From positions 1-15,080 of the forward strand of contig CAXAAR010000055.1 in assembly GCA_963966765.1 (NCBI GenBank): a stretch of 15,080 nt of DNA. The letters are read 5' to 3'. This document shows positions 7,306 through 15,054 of the stretch, piece after piece. A model generated the notes under the pieces. The model was not told the origin of the DNA and made no database searches. It worked only from the letters and a program-made list of their open reading frames with translations. This DNA comes from Aequoribacter sp003520285 (GTDB taxonomy: Bacteria; Pseudomonadota; Gammaproteobacteria; Pseudomonadales; Halieaceae). Each line of letters begins with the position of its first letter. The first letter of the stretch is position 1. A program made the translations under genes and the position numbers.

Positions 7306-8805
7306 TTATTTCACCGAGGCCATCGACGCAGCACGGAGCATGGCGCGCGCCTTGTTCAGAGTTTCTTTCCACTCTAACTCGGGCACCGAGTCTGCCACCA
7401 CACCCGCACCCGCTTGGATATAGAGCGTCTTATTCTTAATCACCGCAGTGCGGATCGCAATTGCAGTATCCATGTCACCAGACCACGCCAGATACCCTAC
7501 CGCGCCACCATAGACGCCTCGCTTGACGGGTTCTAGTTCGTCAATAATTTCCATTGCGCGCACCTTGGGTGCCCCCGACAAGGTCCCAGCAGGCAAAGTC
7601 GCACGTAAGACATCGATGGGAGAGAGCCCCTCTTTCAGAGTGCCGGTGACGCTAGAGATAATATGCATCACATGACTGTAGCGCTCTATCACCATGTTGT
7701 CTCGCAATTGCACCGAACCGGTCTGAGCAATTCTGCCGACGTCATTGCGACCCAGATCGATCAGCATCAGGTGCTCTGCAATCTCTTTAGGATCATTCCG
7801 AAGCTCTTCTTCCATGGCGAGATCTTCTAACTCGGTAAGCCCTCGTTTACGGGTGCCAGCCATAGGCTTCACCGTGACCTCTTGATCTTCAACACGAGCC
7901 AGAATCTCGGGAGACGAGCCGACGATATAAAAATCATCGAGATCTAAAAAGTACATATACGGTGACGGATTCAAATTACGAAGCGCTCGATATAAATTGA
8001 TAGGCGGCTCTTCGAATGGCAGATTCATGCGCTGGGAAGGGACGACTTGCATCACATCACCGGCTAACACATAACTCTTAATCTTGCGTACGGCAGCCTC
8101 GAACTCTTGCCTCGAGAAACTGAAGTTGGCGCTGCGTTCGCTATCGTCGGCCTGCTCTGGCCGCAACCGGATTGGGGGCAGCACTGGCAGCTCGCTCGGG
8201 AGACGCCCCTCGATCTCACTCAGTCGCACTAAAGCTTGATCATAGGCATCGTCGCAGGCTGTATCGACGTTAACAATGACGGTCAGAGTGCCAGCCAGGT
8301 TATCAAATACCAGCACCTCTTCTGAAACCATCAGCAAAATATCGGGGTTGCCCATATCATCTTGGGGGACCGACGACCCCAGTCGCTTCTCGACGTAGCG
8401 CACGGTATCGTAGCCGAAGTAGCCTACCAGACCGCCATGAAAAACAGGCAGACCGGAGACGGGCGCGCTCTTGAATTGCAACCTGAACTGATCAATATCC
8501 GCCAAGGGATCCGCCGAGGTCCACTGCCTGAGCACAGCGTCATCTCTGTATTCTTCGATCTGCTCGTTGCGCACCACCAAACGGTGTTTACAAGGCAACC
8601 CAATAATAGAATAGCGACCCCATTTCTCGCCGCCCTGAACCGATTCGAACAAATAAGAGTACGGCCCTTGTGCCAGCTTTAAATAAGCCGTTAAGGGAGT
8701 TTCCATATCTGCCAGATAAGTGGCTGCCACAGGGACTCGCTGATAACCCTCGAGGCAAAACCGGTCAAATTGCGCGCGGCTAATAGGCGATACAATCTCA
8801 GTCAT
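7306..8805 (-). CDS. trpE: Anthranilate synthase component I
   Basis: TrpE converts chorismate to anthranilate using ammonia from TrpG and is the committed, feedback-controlled step of tryptophan synthesis. The length of 499 aa is typical. The N-terminal domain carries the tryptophan-sensing elements: FES at 53-55 (the serine is the classic feedback position) and NPSPYMYF at 279-286. The chorismate-binding domain shows AGTRKRG (316-322), EHLMLIDLGRNDVGRIA (344-360), AGTLSGAPKVRAMEIIDELE (406-425) and GAGVVADSVPELEWKET (466-482). With the feedback residues present, allosteric inhibition by tryptophan is expected. Its ATG overlaps the rpe stop (ATGA). In Pseudomonas gph lies between rpe and trpE; here nothing does. 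The gap to trpG is 112 bases. Confidence 0.97.
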   Translation of the reverse strand: MTEIVSPISRAQFDRFCLEGYQRVPVAATYLADMETPLTAYLKLAQGPYSYLFESVQGGEKWGRYSIIGLPCKHRLVVRNEQIEEYRDDAVLRQWTSADPLADIDQFRLQFKSAPVSGLPVFHGGLVGYFGYDTVRYVEKRLGSSVPQDDMGNPDILLMVSEEVLVFDNLAGTLTVIVNVDTACDDAYDQALVRLSEIEGRLPSELPVLPPIRLRPEQADDSERSANFSFSRQEFEAAVRKIKSYVLAGDVMQVVPSQRMNLPFEEPPINLYRALRNLNPSPYMYFLDLDDFYIVGSSPEILARVEDQEVTVKPMAGTRKRGLTELEDLAMEEELRNDPKEIAEHLMLIDLGRNDVGRIAQTGSVQLRDNMVIERYSHVMHIISSVTGTLKEGLSPIDVLRATLPAGTLSGAPKVRAMEIIDELEPVKRGVYGGAVGYLAWSGDMDTAIAIRTAVIKNKTLYIQAGAGVVADSVPELEWKETLNKARAMLRAASMASVK

Positions 8806-9470
8806 CGGTTTGCCAAAGCCAACCGCATGTCAGCAATTGCGGCCGCGTAATCAGGCGCATTAAAAATAGCAGATCCAGCGACGAACATATCAGCGCCAGC
8901 TCTGGCGATGTCGGCGATATTAGCTGCCGATACCCCGCCATCGACTTCTAAGCGAATATCAAACCCGGAATCATCAATCAGCTGTCTCACCTCAGCACAC
9001 TTGTCGAGGGTCGAAGGAATAAATGATTGGCCACCAAACCCGGGGTTAACTGACATCAGCAACACCAGATCCAGCTTATCCATGACATAGCGCAGGCAGT
9101 CGGGATTCACATGAGGATTAAGCACTAAACCTGCTTTACAGCCAGCGGCCCGTATCGCACTGAGCGAGCGATCGACATGAATAGAAGCATCTGGATGAAA
9201 CGTAATATAACTGGCCCCAGCATCTGCGAACTGCTTGATGAGATCATCGACAGGGCTGACCATTAAATGCACATCTATTGGCGCAGTGATGCCATAGTTG
9301 CGGAGTGCCTTGCAAACCATGGGCCCAATAGTGAGATTGGGCACGTAGTGGTTGTCCATGACATCGAAGTGAACGACATCAGCGCCGGCTGCTAATACGG
9401 CATCGACTTCCTCGCCAAGGCGGGCAAAATCGGCTGACAGAATCGACGGTGCGATCAAAAAAGGTTCCAA
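8802..9470 (-). CDS. rpe: Ribulose-phosphate 3-epimerase
   Basis: Rpe interconverts ribulose-5-phosphate and xylulose-5-phosphate in the pentose phosphate pathway. It is 222 aa (E. coli 225) and very close to the E. coli sequence. Metal and catalytic residues are present: H34 and D36 in HFDVMD, H68 in DVHLM and D177 in LEVDGGV. The phosphate site and flexible loop NPGFGGQSF (142-150) are intact. The start is TTG at 9470: the only in-frame codon between it and an upstream TGA (9476-9474) is ATT, and MEPFLIAPSILSADF aligns with E. coli MKQYLIAPSILSADF. The gene overlaps trpE by 4 bases. This makes sense metabolically, since pentose phosphates supply PRPP and erythrose-4-phosphate for tryptophan, but the link may be only positional. 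Confidence 0.96.
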   Translation of the reverse strand: MEPFLIAPSILSADFARLGEEVDAVLAAGADVVHFDVMDNHYVPNLTIGPMVCKALRNYGITAPIDVHLMVSPVDDLIKQFADAGASYITFHPDASIHVDRSLSAIRAAGCKAGLVLNPHVNPDCLRYVMDKLDLVLLMSVNPGFGGQSFIPSTLDKCAEVRQLIDDSGFDIRLEVDGGVSAANIADIARAGADMFVAGSAIFNAPDYAAAIADMRLALANR

Positions 9471-9473
9471 AAT

Positions 9474-9480
9474 TCACCCC
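9474..9480 (-). promoter_or_regulatory. Ribosome binding site for the TTG-started rpe
   Basis: The minus strand reads GGGGTGA, matching the GGTGA end of the canonical AGGAGGTGA. It ends 3 bases before the TTG at 9470. An in-frame TGA lies within it (9476-9474), so no longer rpe product is possible. Confidence 0.5.
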
Positions 9481-9508
9481 ACACACGAAAAACCTTAGTT
9501 TACCGCGT

Positions 9509-10198
9509 TCAGTCGCAACTGACACGCTCAGAAAGGCTTTTCTCTAGGTCTTGTAAGCGCTCAGGAGTCCCAATATCGCACCAAGCCCCCCGGAATCGCT
9601 CGCCAAACACAAGACCCTGATCAATGGCGTGCTCTAGCACTGGCCGCAAGGGCCTCGCACCAGGCGCCCAAGCTTGAAATAGCTTAGGGCTAAACAGCCC
9701 GATACCGGCATAGGTAAAACCAAACCGATCCCCTTCTAATAAGCGGCGAAGTGAACCGTTGGGATTCAGCCCAAAATCACCACTCGGATGATGGGAGGGG
9801 TTGGATACCATGATCAGTGATGCCAGCGCATCTGGTGGCAGTCGCACCCATGGGAAGGGCTGATAATCACACCAGACGTCGGCGTTAATCACCCAGAAAG
9901 GCGCGTCACCGAGCATTGGAAGCGCTTGAATAATGCCACCTGCAGTCTCGAGACGATTCTGTTCGTAAGAATACTGAATCGACAATCCGAATCGTGAACC
10001 GTCACCGCAGTAATTCTGAATCTGATCGCCTAAGTAAGACACATTGATGACCACATCTGTAAAACCCATCACTGCGATCTTTTGCAGCTGGTGGCCGATT
10101 AGGGGCTCACCCAAGAGCGATAACATCGGCTTCGGTACATCCCGTGTCAGCTCACCCATCCGCTCACCGCGTCCCGCCGCCAGGATCATCACCTTCAT
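9509..10198 (-). CDS. murU: N-acetylmuramate-alpha-1-phosphate uridylyltransferase
   Basis: MurU joins MurNAc-1-phosphate and UTP to UDP-MurNAc, the second dedicated step of the cell-wall recycling route first described in Pseudomonas putida. It bypasses MurA and MurB and so can contribute to intrinsic fosfomycin tolerance. The protein is 229 aa. The nucleotidyltransferase signature MILAAGRGERM (4-14) with K23 in KPM is clear, and the metal-binding aspartate is D107 in NADVW. The SHHPSGDFGL and WCDIGTPERL segments match MurU more than the glucose-1-phosphate thymidylyl- or uridylyltransferases. The frame is open 54 bases further upstream, but that part overlaps amgK and adds no family sequence. 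The ATG at 10198 overlaps the amgK stop in ATGA. rpe follows after 38 bases with no terminator visible. Confidence 0.9.
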   Translation of the reverse strand: MKVMILAAGRGERMGELTRDVPKPMLSLLGEPLIGHQLQKIAVMGFTDVVINVSYLGDQIQNYCGDGSRFGLSIQYSYEQNRLETAGGIIQALPMLGDAPFWVINADVWCDYQPFPWVRLPPDALASLIMVSNPSHHPSGDFGLNPNGSLRRLLEGDRFGFTYAGIGLFSPKLFQAWAPGARPLRPVLEHAIDQGLVFGERFRGAWCDIGTPERLQDLEKSLSERVSCD

Positions 10199-11208
10199 CG
10201 GACGTACCATGCTTGTTGCATGAGCGCAGGCTCTACCACGCGGCGCCAACAAGCGATAAATGGCGCAATCTCTGAATGGTCGGCGTACAGCGAGAACACC
10301 TCGTCGATATACGCAAGCACTCGCGGCAAATCGCCCAAATACTGCGACTTACCGTCTCTTAGATGCAATCGGGCAAAGACGCCTAAAACTTTTAAATGAC
10401 GCTGCAAACCTATCCAGTCAAACCACTGCACAAGAATCGTATCACTGCCCGCTTGCGATCGCTCGGGCAAGCTATCGTGCAGTGTTCGCAACCACTGAAG
10501 GACCCGCGGCCGCGGCCAACGACAGTAACAATCCTTAAACAATGAGACCCAGTCATAACAGAGTGGTCCGATTAGGGCATCTTGAAAATCAATCACCACG
10601 AGGTCGGCATCACGAATCATTAGATTGCGCGAATGAAAATCGCGATGCACCAGAACTCGCGGTTGTTCTAGCGCCTGTACGATCAAGAATTCATGTAACC
10701 GCGTTTGGGCAAGCGTAAATTCTGTATCCAAGCTCAAATCAAGCAAACCCCGCAAAAACCACTGCGGACACACATCCAACTCAGACTGCAAAGTGTCCCG
10801 ATCATACTGTGGCAAGTTCGATGCTTCGGTGTCTGCACCCGCCAGCGCTCGGAGTGCGGGCATCGCTTTGGTGTACCAATAATCAACTGACTCAGCCGTT
10901 AAATCACTCAGTAATACCTGATCCCCGGCGTCTTCTTGGAGCGATAGTCCTGCTGCTTGGTCGCTCGCAATCAGGGTCGGTATCCGAACACCGGCGCGCT
11001 GCAAGGTCTCTGCCACCGCAACAACTTTAGCAGTGACATCGGGTTCCGCACTCGCGTCGGCGATGATGAAAGATCCGTCAGGCGTCAGCAGACGACTGTA
11101 TTGGCGCGCACTGGCATCACCAGCCAATACGACCTGGCGCACTTGTGCTGGCGGCACCCCCAGAGCAGTGGCTGCCCATTCAATCATTGCTACTTTGGTT
11201 GTTGTCAC
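10195..11208 (-). CDS. amgK: N-acetylmuramate/N-acetylglucosamine anomeric kinase
   Basis: AmgK phosphorylates MurNAc (and GlcNAc) at C1 and hands the product to MurU. It is an aminoglycoside-phosphotransferase-fold kinase of 337 aa. The catalytic loop is VLVHRDFHSRNLMI (185-198, with D190 and N195), and the magnesium aspartate is D207 in VVIDFQDALIGPLCYDWVSLFKD. The pairing with murU, divergent from lptD-surA-pdxA, is the arrangement known in Pseudomonas and makes AmgK much more likely than an antibiotic kinase. The start is GTG at 11208 with a weak upstream site (AGAGATCAGGT). An alternative is the ATG seven codons in, which has no better site. It is the first gene of a minus-strand block that may continue through rpe and the trp genes. 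Confidence 0.9.
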   Translation of the reverse strand: MTTTKVAMIEWAATALGVPPAQVRQVVLAGDASARQYSRLLTPDGSFIIADASAEPDVTAKVVAVAETLQRAGVRIPTLIASDQAAGLSLQEDAGDQVLLSDLTAESVDYWYTKAMPALRALAGADTEASNLPQYDRDTLQSELDVCPQWFLRGLLDLSLDTEFTLAQTRLHEFLIVQALEQPRVLVHRDFHSRNLMIRDADLVVIDFQDALIGPLCYDWVSLFKDCYCRWPRPRVLQWLRTLHDSLPERSQAGSDTILVQWFDWIGLQRHLKVLGVFARLHLRDGKSQYLGDLPRVLAYIDEVFSLYADHSEIAPFIACWRRVVEPALMQQAWYVR

Positions 11209-11229
11209 ACCTGATCTCTCAAATAAACT

Positions 11230-11258
11230 CAGACAAGCTAGGCCGCTTGTTTTATCAT
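11230..11258 (+). promoter_or_regulatory. Candidate sigma-70 promoter for lptD-surA
   Basis: CAGACA (11230-11235) could be a -35 box (four of six consensus bases). TATCAT (11253-11258) could be a -10 box (five of six), with a 17-base spacer. Transcription would begin near 11265, about 28 bases before the lptD ATG. I see no sigma-E-like GAACTT...TCTGA pair, although lptD-surA is sigma-E controlled in E. coli. Both boxes overlap the inverted repeats described separately. Confidence 0.35.
11233..11250. repeat. Inverted repeat A between amgK and lptD
   Basis: ACAAGC (11233-11238) and GCTTGT (11245-11250) form a perfect 6-base dyad with a TAGGCC spacer. It lies between the candidate -35 and -10 boxes of lptD. 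TTT follows, but no plus-strand gene ends here, so a terminator makes little sense. It may be a protein-binding site. Confidence 0.45.
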
Positions 11259-11274
11259 GCAGACCTTAGCATGA
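11255..11274. repeat. Inverted repeat B between amgK and lptD
   Basis: TCATGC (11255-11260) and GCATGA (11269-11274) form a perfect 6-base dyad with an 8-base spacer. It overlaps the candidate -10 box and covers the expected start of the lptD transcript. It could be an operator or a hairpin in the 5' leader. Confidence 0.45.
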
Positions 11275-11292
11275 CGATAGTAATTGGCAATC

Positions 11293-13803
11293 ATGGTGTT
11301 GAACGGATCACTGAAATATGCGCTTTGTGCTGCTCTAACAGGCGCCCTCGTGGCCATCACAAATGCAGAATCAGCCCTCGCTCAAACATCAGACTCCGGT
11401 CAGCCCGATCTCTCGCTTTATCGTTGCCAGCCCTCGGAAGACAACTCAGGCTGGACCTGTGCGGCCTTTAAAGAAGCCCCCTCAGCTAACCCTGCCTCCG
11501 GTCTCCCGCGATCACCTAAGCCGTCAGCCCCGAGAAGCAAGGATTCAACCAAAGCGAATAGCCGCCCAATTGCTCAGTTGGCCGAGACGCAATCGCTCCA
11601 AGCTGCAGAACTCGATTGGCGGCCGATCGAAACCCTATCGCCTGAGCAGCGCACACGTAACTGTGTTCTTTGCCAGGGCCAATTCATTGCGCCCGCAGTA
11701 GCGACTGCTGAACCCAATGATTCAGATGACATCCGAGCCAGTGCCGATCAATCAGAATCGACTGCCACCGGCTCTATCTTAACCGGCAACGTGCGACTCA
11801 CCCAGGCAAACCGAGAGATTCGAGCAGATCAGATTAGTATCGAGTCGGACAGCGATACCCTTGACCTTACCGGCAATATACAAATCCGCGAACCGGGCTT
11901 ACTGTTGGTGGGCAGTAGTGCCGTGATGGCGCGTGCCAATCAATCAGCGCTATTAAGCGATGCCAGTTTTGTTTTGCACGAACAAGGCCTTCACGGGTCG
12001 GCCAAGACCTTGCAACAGGCATCCGATGGCCGAGTCACCATCAATGGCGGCAGTTTGAGCTACTGCGCTCCCGACGATGAGACCTGGGCGATTCACGCCG
12101 ATCAGTTCGTAGTGGAAACCAACAGCGGCATGGGGACAGCGGATGGCGCCCAGCTTCGGGTCAAAGATACCACCGTGCTGCTCCTGCCACGATTTAGTTT
12201 TCCGGTAGGTGACCAGAGAAAATCTGGCCTGTTGTGGCCCAGTATCAGCAATGACTCAGTCAATGGCGCAACGATATCGCAGCCTTTCTATCTGAATTTG
12301 GCACCCAATTATGACCTGCTCTACACACCGACCTTGCTGCAAGAAAGAGGCCTGCACCAACAACTGGCCATGCGCTACTTAGGCCAACGCGGTGATGAGT
12401 GGGCGGCAGAAATCGGCTATCTCGACAACGATAACCTGGGCACAGCGGGCCAAGCCGCTGGCAACAACCGCTGGCATCTGGCCCTTGATCAAGAAGCGCA
12501 ATATAACGATTTCTGGTCGTCGAGCCTCACCATTGATGCCGTTAGCGACCCAAACTATCTTCGGGATATCGATGCCAGCAAAATTACCAGCCGCTATCAG
12601 GACCAATTAGCGAAAGAGGGTTACCTTCAATTCGAAACTGAGCACCTCAGCGCACGACTGGCGGCCCGGAAGCTTGACGCCCTAGCCTTAGATTTTGAGA
12701 ACGGCTACGCCATCGAGCCACAACTTGATCTGCGCTATCGAGCCCAAGAGGGAATGCTGCAACCCATCTTAGCGACTCAATACACTCAATTCTCGCACCA
12801 GGATCCAACGCAACTGCAGGGTTCGCGCTGGTACAGCGAGGCGGGACTTGGTCTCGAGAAACGCTGGCAATCGGGATTCATAAGCCTGCAAGGAAGTCGC
12901 CAATCACTCCGCTATAGCTTCGATTCGGGCTCAATCCAGCGCCTTGATTATGATACGAATTCAGGCCAAAGATGGGTGCTTGATGGCAGCATTGTGCTAG
13001 ATCATGAATCTGGCCACACCTCGCTCCAACCCAGAATGTATTATGTTCACAGCGACGAAGAGCGCTCTCTTGAGACCCCGCTGTTCGACACTAAAGCGTA
13101 TGCCATCACGACGCGAAGCTGGTTGCGTGATCGCTTGGTCAGCAGCAACGATCGACTCAGCCAAGAGCATCGAGTGACGCTAGCACTCGACCTTGATCAC
13201 ACGACTGCTGAGTGGCAACTGCAAGGACAATTGGCCTATTTGAAACTGCTCGATCCATTAGATGCGAGTTCGGTCAGTGCCCAGCCGCTCTACCGAGGCA
13301 CTGATTTTATCGGGCTGCATGCAAAAGCCACCTGGGAACCTGGATTAAGTGCGTCTCTCGACTTGGTGGGTGACGCGGAGTCAGGTGCTGTGCTCAACCA
13401 GTTTGCACACCTGCAATGGCGTAACACTGACGATTCCAGTATCGCCTTGGGATACTCTAAGAACGAGCACCGCAGAAACACAGAACAATGGCATTTATCA
13501 AGTGCCTACCGCCTGCGAGACAACCTGCGCTTTTTAATTGCGGCCAATGTAGACACGCGGCACAATGCCCCTCTTGAAGCGCTAGTTGGGCTTGAGTACG
13601 AGAGCTGTTGCGTTCGGGTAAGAGTGGTTCACAGCCAATATGAAAGTGCGCCGAACGGATTCTATTTCCAAGATGAATCCAGCTGGCGAACGGAACAACA
13701 GACGCAAATAGAAGTCTCACTAAAAGGCTTAGGTGGCTTCGGTCAATCGATCGATGCGACACTGAATGAATTAATTAGAGGTTTCAATGAAACGAGTTAT
13801 TAG
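11293..13803 (+). CDS. lptD: LPS-assembly protein LptD (outer-membrane LPS translocon barrel)
   Basis: LptD, with the lipoprotein LptE, inserts lipopolysaccharide into the outer leaflet of the outer membrane. From the ATG at 11293 it is 836 aa. Residues 1-30 are a signal peptide with likely cleavage after ALA30; after A25 is also possible. A cysteine-bearing linker follows, then the OstA/LptA-like jellyroll at about 158-290 (TGNVRL, IRADQISIES, LTGNIQI). The barrel starts near DQRKSGLLWPS (about 307-317) and runs to the C-terminus. C258 (SLSYC) and the adjacent C772-C773 (ESCC) match the disulfide cysteines of E. coli LptD. The N-terminal side has C45, C56, C124 and C127. A TTG three codons upstream (11284) is possible, but neither start has a good ribosome binding site. 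The gene overlaps surA by 17 bases. Confidence 0.95.
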   Translation: MVLNGSLKYALCAALTGALVAITNAESALAQTSDSGQPDLSLYRCQPSEDNSGWTCAAFKEAPSANPASGLPRSPKPSAPRSKDSTKANSRPIAQLAETQSLQAAELDWRPIETLSPEQRTRNCVLCQGQFIAPAVATAEPNDSDDIRASADQSESTATGSILTGNVRLTQANREIRADQISIESDSDTLDLTGNIQIREPGLLLVGSSAVMARANQSALLSDASFVLHEQGLHGSAKTLQQASDGRVTINGGSLSYCAPDDETWAIHADQFVVETNSGMGTADGAQLRVKDTTVLLLPRFSFPVGDQRKSGLLWPSISNDSVNGATISQPFYLNLAPNYDLLYTPTLLQERGLHQQLAMRYLGQRGDEWAAEIGYLDNDNLGTAGQAAGNNRWHLALDQEAQYNDFWSSSLTIDAVSDPNYLRDIDASKITSRYQDQLAKEGYLQFETEHLSARLAARKLDALALDFENGYAIEPQLDLRYRAQEGMLQPILATQYTQFSHQDPTQLQGSRWYSEAGLGLEKRWQSGFISLQGSRQSLRYSFDSGSIQRLDYDTNSGQRWVLDGSIVLDHESGHTSLQPRMYYVHSDEERSLETPLFDTKAYAITTRSWLRDRLVSSNDRLSQEHRVTLALDLDHTTAEWQLQGQLAYLKLLDPLDASSVSAQPLYRGTDFIGLHAKATWEPGLSASLDLVGDAESGAVLNQFAHLQWRNTDDSSIALGYSKNEHRRNTEQWHLSSAYRLRDNLRFLIAANVDTRHNAPLEALVGLEYESCCVRVRVVHSQYESAPNGFYFQDESSWRTEQQTQIEVSLKGLGGFGQSIDATLNELIRGFNETSY

Positions 13804-15052
13804 CATTGTCAGCAGTTTAGTGCTGAGCTGCGCCATTCCGGTCGCGTTTGGCGCGGTCGAGATATTAGACAAAGTTATCGCAGTGGTTGATGACGATGTC
13901 ATTATGGATAGCGAGCTGCAAGAGCGACTCACAGCGGTTAAGAATAATATTGCCCTGCGCAATGTCGAAGCACCACCGGAAGATGTGCTGATTCGTCAGA
14001 CCCTTGATCGACTCATTCTAGAGAGTATCCAGCTGCAAATGGGCTCACGCTATGGGATTCGCATCGAAGAACAACAAATGGCAACCGCCATTGGGCGGTT
14101 AGCGGGTCAAAATGGTCTAACGCCTGAGCAGTTTATCGCTCAACTCGAGGCCTCGGGGGGATCCTACGCGGATCTGCGCGACAACATTGGTCGTGAAATG
14201 ATCATTCAGCGGGTCCAGTCCGGTAATGTCAATCAGCGGATCGAGATCAACGCCGCCGAGATCGACGCATTTCTGAAGACCAGTGACGGTGAAGAGCTCA
14301 TTCAGCCGGTGTATCGATTGTTACATGCACGCCTCGACGTGCCCGAAACGCTTGATTTCGAAGCCGCTAAGACACAAGTAGAAGTGCTGGGTGACCGGAT
14401 CAAACAGGGCGAAGAGTTTAATCAGGTCATCGCCAGTTCAGAGGAGCCTTACCTGTTCACTGGTGGCGATCTCGGCTTGCGCCCAGAGGGTGATATCCCA
14501 TCGCTCTTCGCGGAACTGGTACCAACCATGCAAGAGGGCGAAAGCCAGGGGCCCATTATCAATGGGCGCTCGGTTCACTTTATTTATCTAGCCGAAAAAC
14601 GCGGTGGTACCCAGATCATCCCACAAACATCGGTGCGCCATATTTTGATACAACCCAGTGAGATCATGACCTCACAGCAGGCTCAAGAACTTGCCGCAAC
14701 TCTCAAAAAGAGGGCGCTATCTGGCGAAGACTTCGCCGAGCTTGCGCGCGAGTATTCCAAGGACATCGGCTCAGCTCAAGAGGGCGGCGATCTTGGCTGG
14801 GCAAGCCCTGGCCAGATGGTACCGGCATTTGAAACCGTGATGGCTGCCACAGCCAAGGGTGATATCAGCGAACCCTTTGAGTCGCCTTTCGGATGGCATA
14901 TTCTGCAAGTACTTGATCGCCGCGATCAGGATGTCACCGAACTTGTGAATCGCAATCGCGCCGAAGACTTCTTGCACAATCGAAAATTTCAAGAAGAGCT
15001 CGAAGCTTGGTTGCAGCAAATCCGAGATGAAGCCTTCGTAGATATCAAATAA
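13787..15052 (+). CDS. surA: Periplasmic chaperone / peptidyl-prolyl isomerase SurA
   Basis: SurA escorts unfolded outer-membrane proteins, LptD among them, across the periplasm. At 421 aa it matches E. coli SurA (428). Residues 1-22 are a signal peptide (cleavage after AFG). The N-terminal chaperone module runs to about 170 (DKVIAVVDDDVIMDSEL, LEASGGSYADLRDNIGREMII). Parvulin domain 1 (about 174-272) is strongly diverged. Parvulin domain 2 (about 283-378) keeps the family pattern VRHILIQPS, FAELAREYSKD, GGDLGWASPGQMVPAF and FGWHILQV, and should be the active isomerase. The C-terminal helix (NRKFQEELEAWLQQIRDEAFVDI) completes the core. AGAGG lies 5 bases before the ATG, inside the end of lptD, so the two are likely coupled. 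pdxA starts 2 bases after the stop. Confidence 0.96.
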   Translation: MKRVISIVSSLVLSCAIPVAFGAVEILDKVIAVVDDDVIMDSELQERLTAVKNNIALRNVEAPPEDVLIRQTLDRLILESIQLQMGSRYGIRIEEQQMATAIGRLAGQNGLTPEQFIAQLEASGGSYADLRDNIGREMIIQRVQSGNVNQRIEINAAEIDAFLKTSDGEELIQPVYRLLHARLDVPETLDFEAAKTQVEVLGDRIKQGEEFNQVIASSEEPYLFTGGDLGLRPEGDIPSLFAELVPTMQEGESQGPIINGRSVHFIYLAEKRGGTQIIPQTSVRHILIQPSEIMTSQQAQELAATLKKRALSGEDFAELAREYSKDIGSAQEGGDLGWASPGQMVPAFETVMAATAKGDISEPFESPFGWHILQVLDRRDQDVTELVNRNRAEDFLHNRKFQEELEAWLQQIRDEAFVDIK

Positions 15053-15054
15053 TC

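Noticed and set aside
7184..7372. 62-codon minus-strand frame across the trpE-trpG gap, considered as a leader peptide
   Set aside because: It starts inside trpE, ends inside trpG, and has only one Trp codon, so it does not look like an attenuator peptide.
10199..10252. Upstream extension of murU by 18 residues
   Set aside because: The extension lies inside amgK and the added residues do not fit the nucleotidyltransferase N-terminus, which begins MKVMILAAG.
13787..13855. Possible lipoprotein signal in SurA (VLSC at residues 12-15)
   Set aside because: The hydrophobic stretch before the cysteine is too short, the -2 residue is Leu, and a normal cleavage site (AFG) follows; SurA is soluble in known cases.
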